Under the pieces are notes generated by a model. It saw nothing but the letters and a program-made list of their open reading frames with translations. It did no database searches and was not told the DNA's origin. Positions 49,401-58,815 of a DNA stretch of 64,000 bases are shown here, piece by piece; the first letter of the stretch is position 1; every line of letters begins with the position of its first letter. The position numbers and the translations under genes were made by a program. The stretch is from DASRBN01 sp035294305 (GTDB taxonomy: Bacteria; Chloroflexota; Ktedonobacteria; Ktedonobacterales; Ktedonobacteraceae), in NCBI GenBank assembly GCA_035294305.1, contig DATGLD010000026.1, positions 1-64,000 on the forward strand, written 5' to 3'.

Positions 49401-49753
49401 CGCCTGTACCCTCCTCTCCTGACTTACTATTCTTTCTGCTATCAAGCATAAAGGAAATGGTTGCTGAGCGCATGGGTCATGTGTCATATATATTCATTCG
49501 TTCGTCTTGATTCGTTCGTCAACTCAACCCCTCAACCACGCCTGTTCTGGTAAACTCATCTCAGGTCTGTTATACTCATGGGTGTGTACGTTCAATGTAC
49601 AAAGTTTTTGTATATCACCATCTGCGGAGACTGCCGGATCACCCATGTAAAGGGAACAAGCCAAAAGTCCTTTTCAAGCCTTCTCCTGCATTTCTGGCCG
49701 TTTCTAGAACATAGATATCCTTGATTTTATCAATGCAGAGGAGAGAGCGAGTC
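49401..49753. other. intergenic region upstream of the GH52-like gene
   Basis: About 350 bases with no convincing gene. It contains a TATACT element (49571-49576) without a good -35 box and the short palindrome GTACGTTCAATGTAC (49587-49601). Confidence 0.4.
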
Positions 49754-52120
49754 GTGCGGCGTCTTCATCCATTTGTATTCAGCATACTCCTGCTTATCGT
49801 TGCCTTTCCCTGGCTCCTGGTATCCGCCGGTGCATCGGCAAATCATCCACCAGCCCTTACCAACCCTGTAGGGGCAGCGCCTTGCGCCTGCCCTGCCCCA
49901 TTGGAGGCGACAGGCACAGAGACAGGCGCAAGGCGCTGCCCCTACAGGGTCTGTCCTATACAGCTTGATAGCCGGCTTCCTGTCCAGACCTTCAGCAACA
50001 GCAGCAATTTTAATGATGTCAACGCGAAATTTGGTTCGCGCTTTGACTTTATCATTTCGCCCGGCAGCGATTCCGTGCAGAGCGGTACTGATGGCCTCTT
50101 TCACGACAATAGCGCCAGCTATATTGTGGGCATTGCCCCTGATGGTGAACATAGCACATCGATTTTTCACATGGGCAGGCTGAGCGCTGCGCAAGGAGAT
50201 ACCTACATGCTGAATGAACGCTGGACCCTTGGGCTGGATACCAGCCGTTGGGAAGGGGATGCCACCGATGGATCGGGGGTGCACATCACCGTGGACTTCA
50301 TCGACCCGTTTTTAGGCGAACCTGGCTGCGTATTTATCTCCAATTGCGCCCGTTCCGTGCAGGATGACACCGTACCCGTCCTGCTTATAGCAGTCAGCCT
50401 GGAAAATACGAGCCACAGAACGCTGGCGGGTCAATTTCTCTTCGGCAGTAATCGCCCCCTGCCCTCGGGAGGCAATGGCTGCGCCCAGCACACCACGCCC
50501 GGTGGCAACGTTGTGAACGTCTTGTCGTATGCCGCCAGTTCCGATACCGCCGGCGGCACGCTCTTCCTGGCGGGCAATGCCACGCAATGGCATTGCAATA
50601 CCGCTATTGCCGACCGCGCCGGCCTCTCCTGGCACTACAGCATCGGCGCGGCACAAACTCGCACAGCCTATATGCTCACTGGCGGCTGGAACCCCGGCCA
50701 GAATCTCTTCACCAATACGCAGTTGCCACCTGGCTGCCAGCGCGAGGCGCTGTACGCGGCGCGTGAATGGGCTTCGCAGAATGACGTGATCGATTTCGCC
50801 ATCGACAATCTTTCAACCGGCGATAACCTCTTGGGGCGTGCTCAGGCGATGGAGAACATTCTGATACAGAATAATGTGCTGACACCTGCGCAGCGCTGGG
50901 TAATCGCCGATTCGCTGCGCAGCTATAAAGCCGATACCTGGCTCGTAGGGCGACAGGACTGCGCAGGAGGGGGTTACGACGGGGCCGTCTACGAGGGCAA
51001 TGCCGGCTTTCTCTCCACCGTCGATGTGCTCTACGATTACGGCTACTTTGAGATCAACCGCGTGCCCTGGTTCTTCCGCAGCGAGCTAGCCACCGTGTTT
51101 AAGAATGCCACGCGCGATGCCTTCGGCGTGTACTTCCAGCATGATTCCGGCGGCGACGTAGCGGGCGGCGGGGCTTGCGCGCTAGTTGGCCAGGGCACAC
51201 CAACTATTCGCCCCTCCTGCTACCCCTCGCTTTTTGGTGGCTCGCCCATGCCAACCGAAGAAGATTCCAATGTCGCGCTGCTGGCCGCTTATTACGCCGG
51301 TCTCACGGGCGATATGTCTCTATTGACGGACAACAACCATGCCAGCATGACCTTGATCGACAACGCGATGCTGCACAACCAGGCCGTAGGCGACCCCGCC
51401 ACCGGCATTGCCTATAACTTCCAGGACACCAACACGACCTTTGACGACGAGCAAGATTGCCTGCATAACAACACCCCCGGCGCAGGCAACCTCTACTATC
51501 AAGGGCTGAAGGAGGCCACCGCCTACCTTGCCACCACCTTTCTCGATGGGCAGGTCGTGGGAGACAACAATGGCAATACCTGGAAGAGTGACGCAGCGAA
51601 AATCGAAAACGCCATGCTGCGCGAATATAAGACGCGTGGCTTCATCCCGCTCGCCGAAAACAACAACGCCTATAGCAATTGTGATGGGCGTTCGGTAACC
51701 CTGGGCGACGGCCTCTTTTACCTGCACCTCACCGGCCAGGATAATGCCATGAATCCCACTCTTTTACAGGACCTTGCGCAACAATATCCGGCAGACCTCA
51801 GCGCCGATACCCTCTCTTCACCCTCAATCATCGTTCTCGAATCCACGCGTGCCGGCAGTGCTTCATGCCCAGGCGACAGTTGCCCACGCTACGAATGGTT
51901 CAGCAAAGTCATGTTTTCAGGCATCGTAGCCGACCTCGTCTATACCCAGCATGGATGCGCATTCTGCAAGCGCCTGGATGTGACAAACGCCGTATTTCAA
52001 CTCAACGCAGACTCCCCTCAAAATTTCGCGGACGGCCTGCGCGATACCGGCCAGCTCTGGCCCGGCAACTATTATCCACGCGGACTGATCAGCTGGGCAT
52101 TTCTGGACGCGAAGTATTAA
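49754..52120 (+). CDS. secreted GH52-like glycoside hydrolase (788 aa)
   Basis: A signal peptide (FVFSILLLIVAFPWLLVSAG) predicts export. The mature part resembles GH52/GH116 enzymes: a beta-rich half, then an (alpha/alpha)6-type half with GNAGFLSTVDVLYDYGYFEI, NRVPWFFRSELATVFKNATR, HDSGGDVAGGGA and NLYYQGLKEATAYLATTFLD. Candidate catalytic acids are not assigned by eye. The GTG at 49754 has GAGGAGAGAG upstream; ATG at 49733 has none. Just after the signal peptide, the residues NPVGAAPCACPAP and GARRCPYRV are coded by an 88-base perfect-arm palindromic repeat, an in-frame insertion. Confidence 0.6.
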   Translation: MRRLHPFVFSILLLIVAFPWLLVSAGASANHPPALTNPVGAAPCACPAPLEATGTETGARRCPYRVCPIQLDSRLPVQTFSNSSNFNDVNAKFGSRFDFIISPGSDSVQSGTDGLFHDNSASYIVGIAPDGEHSTSIFHMGRLSAAQGDTYMLNERWTLGLDTSRWEGDATDGSGVHITVDFIDPFLGEPGCVFISNCARSVQDDTVPVLLIAVSLENTSHRTLAGQFLFGSNRPLPSGGNGCAQHTTPGGNVVNVLSYAASSDTAGGTLFLAGNATQWHCNTAIADRAGLSWHYSIGAAQTRTAYMLTGGWNPGQNLFTNTQLPPGCQREALYAAREWASQNDVIDFAIDNLSTGDNLLGRAQAMENILIQNNVLTPAQRWVIADSLRSYKADTWLVGRQDCAGGGYDGAVYEGNAGFLSTVDVLYDYGYFEINRVPWFFRSELATVFKNATRDAFGVYFQHDSGGDVAGGGACALVGQGTPTIRPSCYPSLFGGSPMPTEEDSNVALLAAYYAGLTGDMSLLTDNNHASMTLIDNAMLHNQAVGDPATGIAYNFQDTNTTFDDEQDCLHNNTPGAGNLYYQGLKEATAYLATTFLDGQVVGDNNGNTWKSDAAKIENAMLREYKTRGFIPLAENNNAYSNCDGRSVTLGDGLFYLHLTGQDNAMNPTLLQDLAQQYPADLSADTLSSPSIIVLESTRAGSASCPGDSCPRYEWFSKVMFSGIVADLVYTQHGCAFCKRLDVTNAVFQLNADSPQNFADGLRDTGQLWPGNYYPRGLISWAFLDAKY
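49863..49950. repeat. palindromic repeat with perfect 28-bp arms, inside coding sequence
   Basis: Arms 49863-49890 (starting ACCCTGTAGGGGCAGCGCCT) and 49923-49950 are exact inverted copies with a 32-base loop. It lies in frame in the GH52-like gene just after the signal peptide. The outer TGTAGGGGC matches the family of repeats in this window. Confidence 0.9.
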
Positions 52121-52144
52121 ATAAAAAGGAACTCACGCTTGCTT

Positions 52145-55100
52145 TTATGCCCGCACATCCTTGCGCTTCAAGAAGTACGCGATCAGCAGCCCCAGCACGA
52201 TAATCATCGCCGCCAGGAAGAACCAGCACAGCAGCAGGTGCGCGACTGCCTCTCCCTGGCTGTGTGTCGAGAACAGCGTGCCCTGGAATGAAAAGGTGTC
52301 CCCGTTGATCCGGTCCCCGTGAATGCCTATCGAAGTACCCATTGCCGCCATCGACCAGCGCGCCGCGAAGAAGCCAGCGATGAACTGCATGATCGGCCCG
52401 TTGATCTCGAAGATGATCCCGGAAAAGATCACCTGCGGGATCAGGATGATCGGCACAAAACTCATCGCCCGGTCATTGTTGGGCACCAGCGCCGAGATGG
52501 CCAAGCCCAGCATCAGCCCGGCCAGCGCTGTCAGCGCCAGCGTAATGTAGATTTCCAGCGTGACGGGCAAGAAGACGCCCTGGTGGAATGGCGCGACGAT
52601 GGCCACCATGATCACCAGGATCGCGCTTTGCAGCAGGCTCAATGTCCCCAGCACGGCTATCTTGGAGAACATATAGGGAACGATGCCCAGATTCACCGTG
52701 CGTTCGCGTCGATAGATGGGCGCCTCCTTCACAATTTCGCGCGCGCCATTGATAGTGCCGAACATCACCGCCGCGAACGCCATAATGAAGAGATACTTCT
52801 GCGCGTCCTGGCCTGATCCAGGCAAAATCACGTCTTGCACCGCCTGTACCGGCGTTTTGCCTGGAAAATTTCTTTGCAGGAACGCCTGTCCCTGCGGTGT
52901 ATTGAAAAAGTTCAGCACATCCTGGCAGTCCAGTGACGTCGAGCCTTTCGTCTGCGCAATCGGCACGCCATGCACATTCGGGCAGGTAGCCACGCTCGTC
53001 GCCGTGAACGTCTCCTTCCCGCCAGAAAGCAGCATCAGGAACAGGATCAGGCCGATGACCGGGGCCTGCAAGAGCAGGATCAGCAGGTTGCCTGTGTCGT
53101 TCTTGAGCAGTTCCAGGTAGCGGCGCGAGAGCAGTGAGAACTGCTTCCACGGATTGCCGCGCTTGGGTGGCTTGACGGCGGACGTTTCTTGGGCTGCATT
53201 GACGCGAGCGGCTGGTCCCGAGTTCAGCGGCCCTACCACGTACTTCTGGTAGTCCGGTGAGGCCTTGAAACGCGCCTCTGCTTCAGCCGGAATATTTGGG
53301 TTCTCATCGGTCGGCTCGAGCGCACTATAAATTTCGGCGAAGTCTGTTTTGCCGAAGTAGACTTTAGCGTCGTTGGGCGGTCCGTAATAGGCCAGGCGCC
53401 CACCTTGCGCCAGGAAGCAGATGTAGTCGCAGGTGTTGATGTTATTGGTGGCATGCGTCACCAGTATAATGGTATGCCCCTTGTCGGCAAGGTTGCGCAG
53501 CAGATACATCATTTTCCGGTCGAGGCCGGGATCGAGGCCCGATGTTGGCTCGTCCAGGAAGAAAACGCTCGGATTGGCGAGCAATTCAAGCGCAATCGAC
53601 ACGCGCTTGCGCTGGCCGCCGGACAATTTGCTGACCAGCAGATTGCGCCGGTGCTTCATCTCCACATCTTCCAGCACCTCTGTAATACGCTGCTGGATCT
53701 GCTCCTCAGTAAAGTCGTCGGGCAGGCGCATCTTTGCCGTGTAGTAGAGCGCACGTTCCACCGTCAAATCGCGGTGCACGATGTCGTCCTGCGGCACATA
53801 GCCTAGCTGCGTGCTGAAAGCAGCCAGATGGTGATAATAGTCCTGGCCGTTGTAGAGGACGGCTCCTTCCTGCGCGGGGCGCAGCCCGTTGAGCGCGTCC
53901 ATCAACGTCGACTTGCCGGCGCCAGAACCGCCGACCAGGGCCACAAATTTGCGTGGCGGAACAACGATAGAAATATCATTGATCAGGATAGTTTGTTTAT
54001 TGCCCACCTTCTTCAGGTGCAGCGCATCGATACGAATGCCCCCGCTCTCATCATGCTGCGTTAGTTCTGTGCCCGTGAAGGTTAGCTTATAGGGCCCGAT
54101 GCGAATCTCGTCTCCCGGGCGCAGCACCTGGTTCGTAACGCGCTGGCCGTTGACATAGCTGTGATTGGTGCTGCCCAGGTCGACGATACGATAGCCTCCA
54201 GCAACCTGTTCCAGGCGGGCGTGGTGACCAGAAACCTGGGGGTGTTGCAGCACCACCATATTATCGGGCGCGCGCCCAAGCGTAATCACCGGCGCGCCCA
54301 GCGGGATCGGTCGAATTTCGGGCACAATATCCTGGGTAGCGCCACTACCGTCATTAAATGCCAGCGTCACCAGCGTGCCATGTTCATCGCCGATACGAAA
54401 GATATCGCCGCGCGCCAGTGGTTTACGGAATTGCTGATCTCCCCGGATGTGACGGCCCTGGTAGAGCAGGCCATTCAGTGTTTTACCTCTTGCGGGATGA
54501 GGATGAATCAGCACCAGCTGGTTGCCCTCGCGCACAATTTGCGCGTGGAAGCCAGAAACCACCAGTTCGTTGACGACAACATCATTGGATGGGTCTCGCC
54601 CAATATTTATCACCTGCTTTGTGAGCGGAACCACCTGCTTATCGGAATGCACGTTTGAGCTTACCTCCAGCGATGGTACCCCAGGTGCTGCACTAGCGCC
54701 AGGAATACGCTGAGTGCCAAATGACGCGCCCTCCGTAGCAAATCCCTGCTGTCCTCCATAGGGAGGAACCGGGGCTGGAGCAGCCTGCTGCGGGACAGCC
54801 GGATTGGGGCGGATGGCTTGCTGCTGCGAGGACGGTGTGGGCGGATAGGCAGCGGCGGATGAAGGAGCTGGCGTGGTGAGAAATTGAAAGGTCGTGCCGG
54901 CCCCCAGACCAATGGTATCGCGATCGGAGATGATTGCCCTCTGCACGTTCTGTGAATTAACCGTCACCACATTTTGTGGCGATAGTTTTTCAACGCTCCA
55001 TTGCCCTCCGGCATATACCAGGCGAGCATGGTGCCGTGAAACAGATGGGTCGCTCACCGCGATATCGTTAGTGGGCTCGCGTCCAATTGTAATCTCGGGC

Positions 55101-55186
55101 TTACTGATCGGATAGACACTCCCTGCCAGCGGGCCGGTAAGAAATCGTATTGAGGCCAACCCTGGAAGATTATTGACGACGTCCAT
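52145..55186 (-). CDS. triple-FHA ABC transporter, ABCG-like (1013 aa)
   Basis: Three FHA domains come first (about residues 20-110, 175-280 and 300-385), each with the phosphothreonine pocket (EITIGREPTNDIAVSDPSVS RHHAR; VINIGRDPSNDVVVNELVVS; VITLGRAPDNMVVLQHPQVS with GHHAR and GSTNHSYVNG). An ATPase follows, with Walker A VGGSGAGKSTLMDALNG, signature KLSGGQRKRVSIALELL and Walker B VFFLDEPTSGLDPG. The C-terminal half is an ABC2-type membrane domain with six spans. The whole is a single-chain half-exporter controlled by phosphothreonine peptides, plausibly from a Ser/Thr kinase such as the one at 15119. Substrate unknown. Confidence 0.93.
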   Translation of the reverse strand: MDVVNNLPGLASIRFLTGPLAGSVYPISKPEITIGREPTNDIAVSDPSVSRHHARLVYAGGQWSVEKLSPQNVVTVNSQNVQRAIISDRDTIGLGAGTTFQFLTTPAPSSAAAYPPTPSSQQQAIRPNPAVPQQAAPAPVPPYGGQQGFATEGASFGTQRIPGASAAPGVPSLEVSSNVHSDKQVVPLTKQVINIGRDPSNDVVVNELVVSGFHAQIVREGNQLVLIHPHPARGKTLNGLLYQGRHIRGDQQFRKPLARGDIFRIGDEHGTLVTLAFNDGSGATQDIVPEIRPIPLGAPVITLGRAPDNMVVLQHPQVSGHHARLEQVAGGYRIVDLGSTNHSYVNGQRVTNQVLRPGDEIRIGPYKLTFTGTELTQHDESGGIRIDALHLKKVGNKQTILINDISIVVPPRKFVALVGGSGAGKSTLMDALNGLRPAQEGAVLYNGQDYYHHLAAFSTQLGYVPQDDIVHRDLTVERALYYTAKMRLPDDFTEEQIQQRITEVLEDVEMKHRRNLLVSKLSGGQRKRVSIALELLANPSVFFLDEPTSGLDPGLDRKMMYLLRNLADKGHTIILVTHATNNINTCDYICFLAQGGRLAYYGPPNDAKVYFGKTDFAEIYSALEPTDENPNIPAEAEARFKASPDYQKYVVGPLNSGPAARVNAAQETSAVKPPKRGNPWKQFSLLSRRYLELLKNDTGNLLILLLQAPVIGLILFLMLLSGGKETFTATSVATCPNVHGVPIAQTKGSTSLDCQDVLNFFNTPQGQAFLQRNFPGKTPVQAVQDVILPGSGQDAQKYLFIMAFAAVMFGTINGAREIVKEAPIYRRERTVNLGIVPYMFSKIAVLGTLSLLQSAILVIMVAIVAPFHQGVFLPVTLEIYITLALTALAGLMLGLAISALVPNNDRAMSFVPIILIPQVIFSGIIFEINGPIMQFIAGFFAARWSMAAMGTSIGIHGDRINGDTFSFQGTLFSTHSQGEAVAHLLLCWFFLAAMIIVLGLLIAYFLKRKDVRA

Positions 55187-55368
55187 AGCCAGTTACCTCG
55201 CTATTCCTGGTGACTGATGATTCCACCTCCACCTGAGCGCCCATCCGGGGCGTACCTTTGTTGTTGGTAGAACCTGACCGATGAAAACGGTTCATTATGT
55301 GAAACCGCCGCCTATTATACTGTAGCGCTAGATGGCTGGCAAGGGCATTATTATGGATTCCAACGTTC

Positions 55369-55402
55369 CTGTAGAGACAGGGGCTGGTCCCTGTCTCTAC
55401 AG
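55369..55402. repeat. perfect 14-bp-arm palindromic repeat at a gene end
   Basis: CTGTAGAGACAGGG (55369-55382) and CCCTGTCTCTACAG (55389-55402) are exact inverted copies around a six-base loop. The right arm supplies the stop codon of the 55397 gene. The remaining gap 55187-55368 shows nothing else. Confidence 0.85.
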
Positions 55403-56884
55403 AGCGTGCAACGTAATATTTCCAGTCCCTACGTCTAGCTTCAATTCCGCCGCGGGGCTTGTCGAACCGCCACTGAGCGGACCGTCATAGGAGGCCGAAT
55501 TATCGCTGCTGGATATAGTAAGGCCGAAGGCAGAACCGTTGATCGAACCTGCATTGGTAGCGGCGTTTAGCGTGATATTGGTGGCGGCAGGCAACGTCAC
55601 ATCCAGGTTCCCTACCTCGGTTTGAAAAGTATACCAGGGATGGGGATTGTTATCCGAGGTATTTGTGCAGGGAACAAGTGGCGTGGCGTTACTGGTATCC
55701 AGCGATCCGTTGAAAGTCAGATTGCCCTGCTGCACTTTTAAACACGAACTGGCTGCTAACTGTACCTGCTGTACATTCAAGTTGCCGGCTATCGTTGTGA
55801 CGTTGAAGGTGACCGGCGTGCCGCCACTCGCGCTGGAAGCCCGCGGTAAGGTAAGCGTGATAGCGACGGAATCCCCACCGTTGCTGCCCTGTTTTGGTAT
55901 GGTAGCATTGATGATTACAACTGATTTCAGCGGTTGTTGCACCGAAACTTGAATGCGGGAAAACTCGCTATTGGCGGCACTCACGCTGCTGGCCGTTACC
56001 TTCTTCAGCGTTGTCAGCGTCGGCGCCTGCACGCTGGAACTGACGGCGACATTAACATCGCCAACCTGGTTTTGAATCTGCACCACCGCGAGGTTGGAGG
56101 TTGAGAGTGACTGCGTATGCGACTGGGTATAGGTCTTGCTGGTAATGCCATTGAGCAGACTACCTCCCAGCGGTGAGCGCAAAAACGTGACAATCAGAAA
56201 GATCGCGACCAACCCGAGCGTGATCAGTCCGCCAATGCAGCCGATCAGTACAGCAGAACCAAAACTACGACGGCGGGACATAGCTTGCCGCCCTGTCGCG
56301 CCCACGGGCCGCGGGCGCCGTGGCCGTCTTTCCATCTCCTCCCATTCCAGATCGCGTTCGCGGGTGCGTGCCGACCTCCGCACGGCATATCCGGGACGCG
56401 GCTCAGGTACATTCCTGCCAGGGGTGGCCCTCGTGGTTGTCTGTTGAGATGATCCTGAAGGATCATGCGCATCAAGCCAATCTTCCTCGCCCATCTCCTC
56501 AGTATACATTTCAGGCGTAGCAGCGTGCGCGTGATAGGCCCGCGAGGGGATAGCCCCATCATGATTCCCCTCCCGAGGAAACTCTGGCGGATGAGGGCGC
56601 TGTAGTGCGCGACTCGTGTTCTGAGAGCGCGGGCGAGGCTCAGGTGGGTTCCTTGTATGGGCAGCCTCTGAGGTCGCCTTTCCTTCCGCTCGCGCCTCCT
56701 GACGCATTCCCTGGCTCTGTGATCTACCGCGAGTATCCGGCTGGGAAACAGCCCTGTTCGCATCATTCGCCTTCGATTGGCGAGCGCGATGTTTGAGGCG
56801 TTTGAGCCGTTGATACGCCTCGTAAGAAGTTTCTCTTACAGGTTCGTCCCACGGATCGTGCGTACCGGAGTTATCTCTGCTCAT
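55397..56884 (-). CDS. membrane-anchored DUF4097-like adhesin-type protein (495 aa)
   Basis: The first 215 residues are charged and disordered (Arg, Pro, Glu, His-rich). One membrane span follows (SAVLIGCIGGLITLGLVAIF, about 225-245). The outside domain is a beta-helix of the DUF4097 type, with repeating strands such as AVVQIQNQVGDVNVAVSSSV, VTTIAGNLNVQQVQLAAS, TEVGNLDVTLPAATNITLNA and VGTGNITLHAL. DUF4097 proteins are putative surface adhesins or sensors of unknown role. The stop codon and last residues lie in a palindromic repeat. Confidence 0.75.
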   Translation of the reverse strand: MSRDNSGTHDPWDEPVRETSYEAYQRLKRLKHRARQSKANDANRAVSQPDTRGRSQSQGMRQEARAEGKATSEAAHTRNPPEPRPRSQNTSRALQRPHPPEFPREGNHDGAIPSRAYHAHAATPEMYTEEMGEEDWLDAHDPSGSSQQTTTRATPGRNVPEPRPGYAVRRSARTRERDLEWEEMERRPRRPRPVGATGRQAMSRRRSFGSAVLIGCIGGLITLGLVAIFLIVTFLRSPLGGSLLNGITSKTYTQSHTQSLSTSNLAVVQIQNQVGDVNVAVSSSVQAPTLTTLKKVTASSVSAANSEFSRIQVSVQQPLKSVVIINATIPKQGSNGGDSVAITLTLPRASSASGGTPVTFNVTTIAGNLNVQQVQLAASSCLKVQQGNLTFNGSLDTSNATPLVPCTNTSDNNPHPWYTFQTEVGNLDVTLPAATNITLNAATNAGSINGSAFGLTISSSDNSASYDGPLSGGSTSPAAELKLDVGTGNITLHAL

Positions 56885-56998
56885 AGCCGTCCTTTTCGCC
56901 TACTGAATGTTAACGATCAAGATCGGTATGAGCCTGCCATTCTTCGCTGCGCTCAGAATGAAAGGCCCGAATTTGACCGTTAATGTTCATCAGATATT

Positions 56999-58681
56999 TC
57001 AACTGCGCCTTATCAATTCATAGGGGGAAGATTTTCTTCCCTCCATCAGAAAGGCGGGCACAATTGCGATAAGACATACAATACCGGCCGCCAGGAAGAT
57101 CGAGGTAAACACCTCGTGTGCCGCGAAAAGCACATATTTCAGATACGCAGTCGTATAGGCTGGGCTTAGTATGGTTGTTCCGGCTGGGGGCCGGAATGCG
57201 ACCAGCAGATCATGAAATTTGCCCAACCCCCAGGAGGTAAGCGCCGCGAGACCCAGAATCATACCCACCATACGCAGAACCGTCACCGTCGATGACGCCA
57301 TGCCCATCTGCCGGTTGTTAGCCACGTTGATGGCGGTCGTGCTGATGGGTGCGATCACCAGCCCAAAACCCAGACCACAGATGATAGTGCTGGTGGTAAT
57401 CTGCAGCCAGCCAACATTGGCCGGCCAGAGGTGCATCAACCAGAAACCCAGGGCCGCCGGGATCAAACCTACTATGGCGGTCAACCGGCAGGTTATGCGT
57501 CCACAGAGCCACCCACCTATTATAGCACCAACAGGAATCATGACCGTGAGTCGCAGCAGGGCAAGACCGCTATCGATGGGGCCTCCACCTAAGACTGTCG
57601 CGACGAATAGAGGAATGTCGACCATCGCGATAATCAGTGCGGCCCCGACCAGCAAACTCACCAGGGAAGCGGCGGAAAAAGCCGCTCGTTTGAAAAGCGA
57701 GAGCTCGATGAGGGGCAAGTTACGGGGCTCAATCAACACCTCCACAACGATGAAGATCGCCAGCAACAGCAGCGCGACACCAATCAGGATAGGATTGTTC
57801 TGTACCGGGGCCTGATTGACTGCCGGGCCTGATACGCCGGTCGTAGACGTGATCGCTTCTTGCGATAATCCCAGGCTCAGGCAGATCAACGAGACGCCCA
57901 GCAGCAGGGCACCCAACCAGTCGATACGAACGCGCCCAGGCCTACCTCCTGGGGGGATAAGGGCCAGATTCATCGCGCCCAGGGCAGGGCCATCCCCTTT
58001 CACCTGGGCAGGAACAAACAACCAGGTAGCAATCATCAAAATAAAGACAACCGGCAGATTGATATAAAAGATAGCCTGCCAACCCCAGTTCTGTACGATA
58101 ACCGAGCCATAGAGCGGCCCCAACACGCCGCCTGTCTCGGTCACCATACCGATCAGGCCAAGCGCGAGACTGCGCTGCTTCTCACCATAATAATCCCCTG
58201 CCACGGCCATGGCGATAGGAATGATCGCTCCTCCACCCGCTGCCTGCACGAAGCGGGCCGCCACCAGCCATACCAGGCCTGGCGTAAGCATACTGGGGTC
58301 GCTAAAATCACCGGGCGCGGCGACGTTGATACCAAGGTGCTGCAAGAAGCTGATATCGATATTGTCCCCAAGAATGGGAGCAAGGCCGCAGAAGAGCGAG
58401 CCGAAGCCAAAAATGCCCAGGCAGATCATAAACACGCGGCGGCGTCCATAGATGTCAGAAATACGCCCCATGAGTGGCATCGCTATCAGATAGCCGAGCA
58501 GGTAGCCAGTAATAATCCACGCCGCGCGATCCAGCTGCGTCGTGGAAATTTGCAAGTCAGCAATGATACTGGGCAAAGCGGTCACGACAACCGTTTGATC
58601 AAGAGCGGTGAGAAAAACAGCGCTGCATGCCGCCAGCAATGCCAGCAGTGCGCTATTACGTTGTAATGCGAGGCGCTGCAT
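56999..58681 (-). CDS. 14-span MFS drug exporter, EmrB/QacA (DHA2) family (560 aa)
   Basis: About fourteen hydrophobic spans cover the protein. Diagnostic motifs are FLTALDQTVVVTALPSIIAD in span 1 (motif D1), the motif A loop GRISDIYGRRRVFMICLGIF, and the antiporter motif C GLIGMVTETGGVLGPLYGSV. The family expels drugs or other small molecules in exchange for protons. No regulator gene of the TetR or MarR type is adjacent. An extended stretch of about 35 residues with VSGPAVNQAPVQNN lies between middle spans. Confidence 0.92.
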   Translation of the reverse strand: MQRLALQRNSALLALLAACSAVFLTALDQTVVVTALPSIIADLQISTTQLDRAAWIITGYLLGYLIAMPLMGRISDIYGRRRVFMICLGIFGFGSLFCGLAPILGDNIDISFLQHLGINVAAPGDFSDPSMLTPGLVWLVAARFVQAAGGGAIIPIAMAVAGDYYGEKQRSLALGLIGMVTETGGVLGPLYGSVIVQNWGWQAIFYINLPVVFILMIATWLFVPAQVKGDGPALGAMNLALIPPGGRPGRVRIDWLGALLLGVSLICLSLGLSQEAITSTTGVSGPAVNQAPVQNNPILIGVALLLLAIFIVVEVLIEPRNLPLIELSLFKRAAFSAASLVSLLVGAALIIAMVDIPLFVATVLGGGPIDSGLALLRLTVMIPVGAIIGGWLCGRITCRLTAIVGLIPAALGFWLMHLWPANVGWLQITTSTIICGLGFGLVIAPISTTAINVANNRQMGMASSTVTVLRMVGMILGLAALTSWGLGKFHDLLVAFRPPAGTTILSPAYTTAYLKYVLFAAHEVFTSIFLAAGIVCLIAIVPAFLMEGRKSSPYELIRRS

Positions 58682-58766
58682 ATCTCTCTCTCTATCCTCT
58701 CCTCTCTAAATGACCCATCTGGCGCTGAGGGGTGTTCCCAGACGTGATGGTCTCCTTTCACACAAT

Positions 58767-58815
58767 CCTGTAGGGACAGACGAATTCAGAATAATCGAAG
58801 TATGGCTGTCCTACA
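58767..58815. repeat. imperfect palindromic repeat overlapping a stop codon
   Basis: CCTGTAGGGACAG (58767-58779) and CTGTCCTACA (58806-58815) are inverted copies with one base missing. The right arm holds the stop codon of the lipoprotein gene. Confidence 0.6.
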
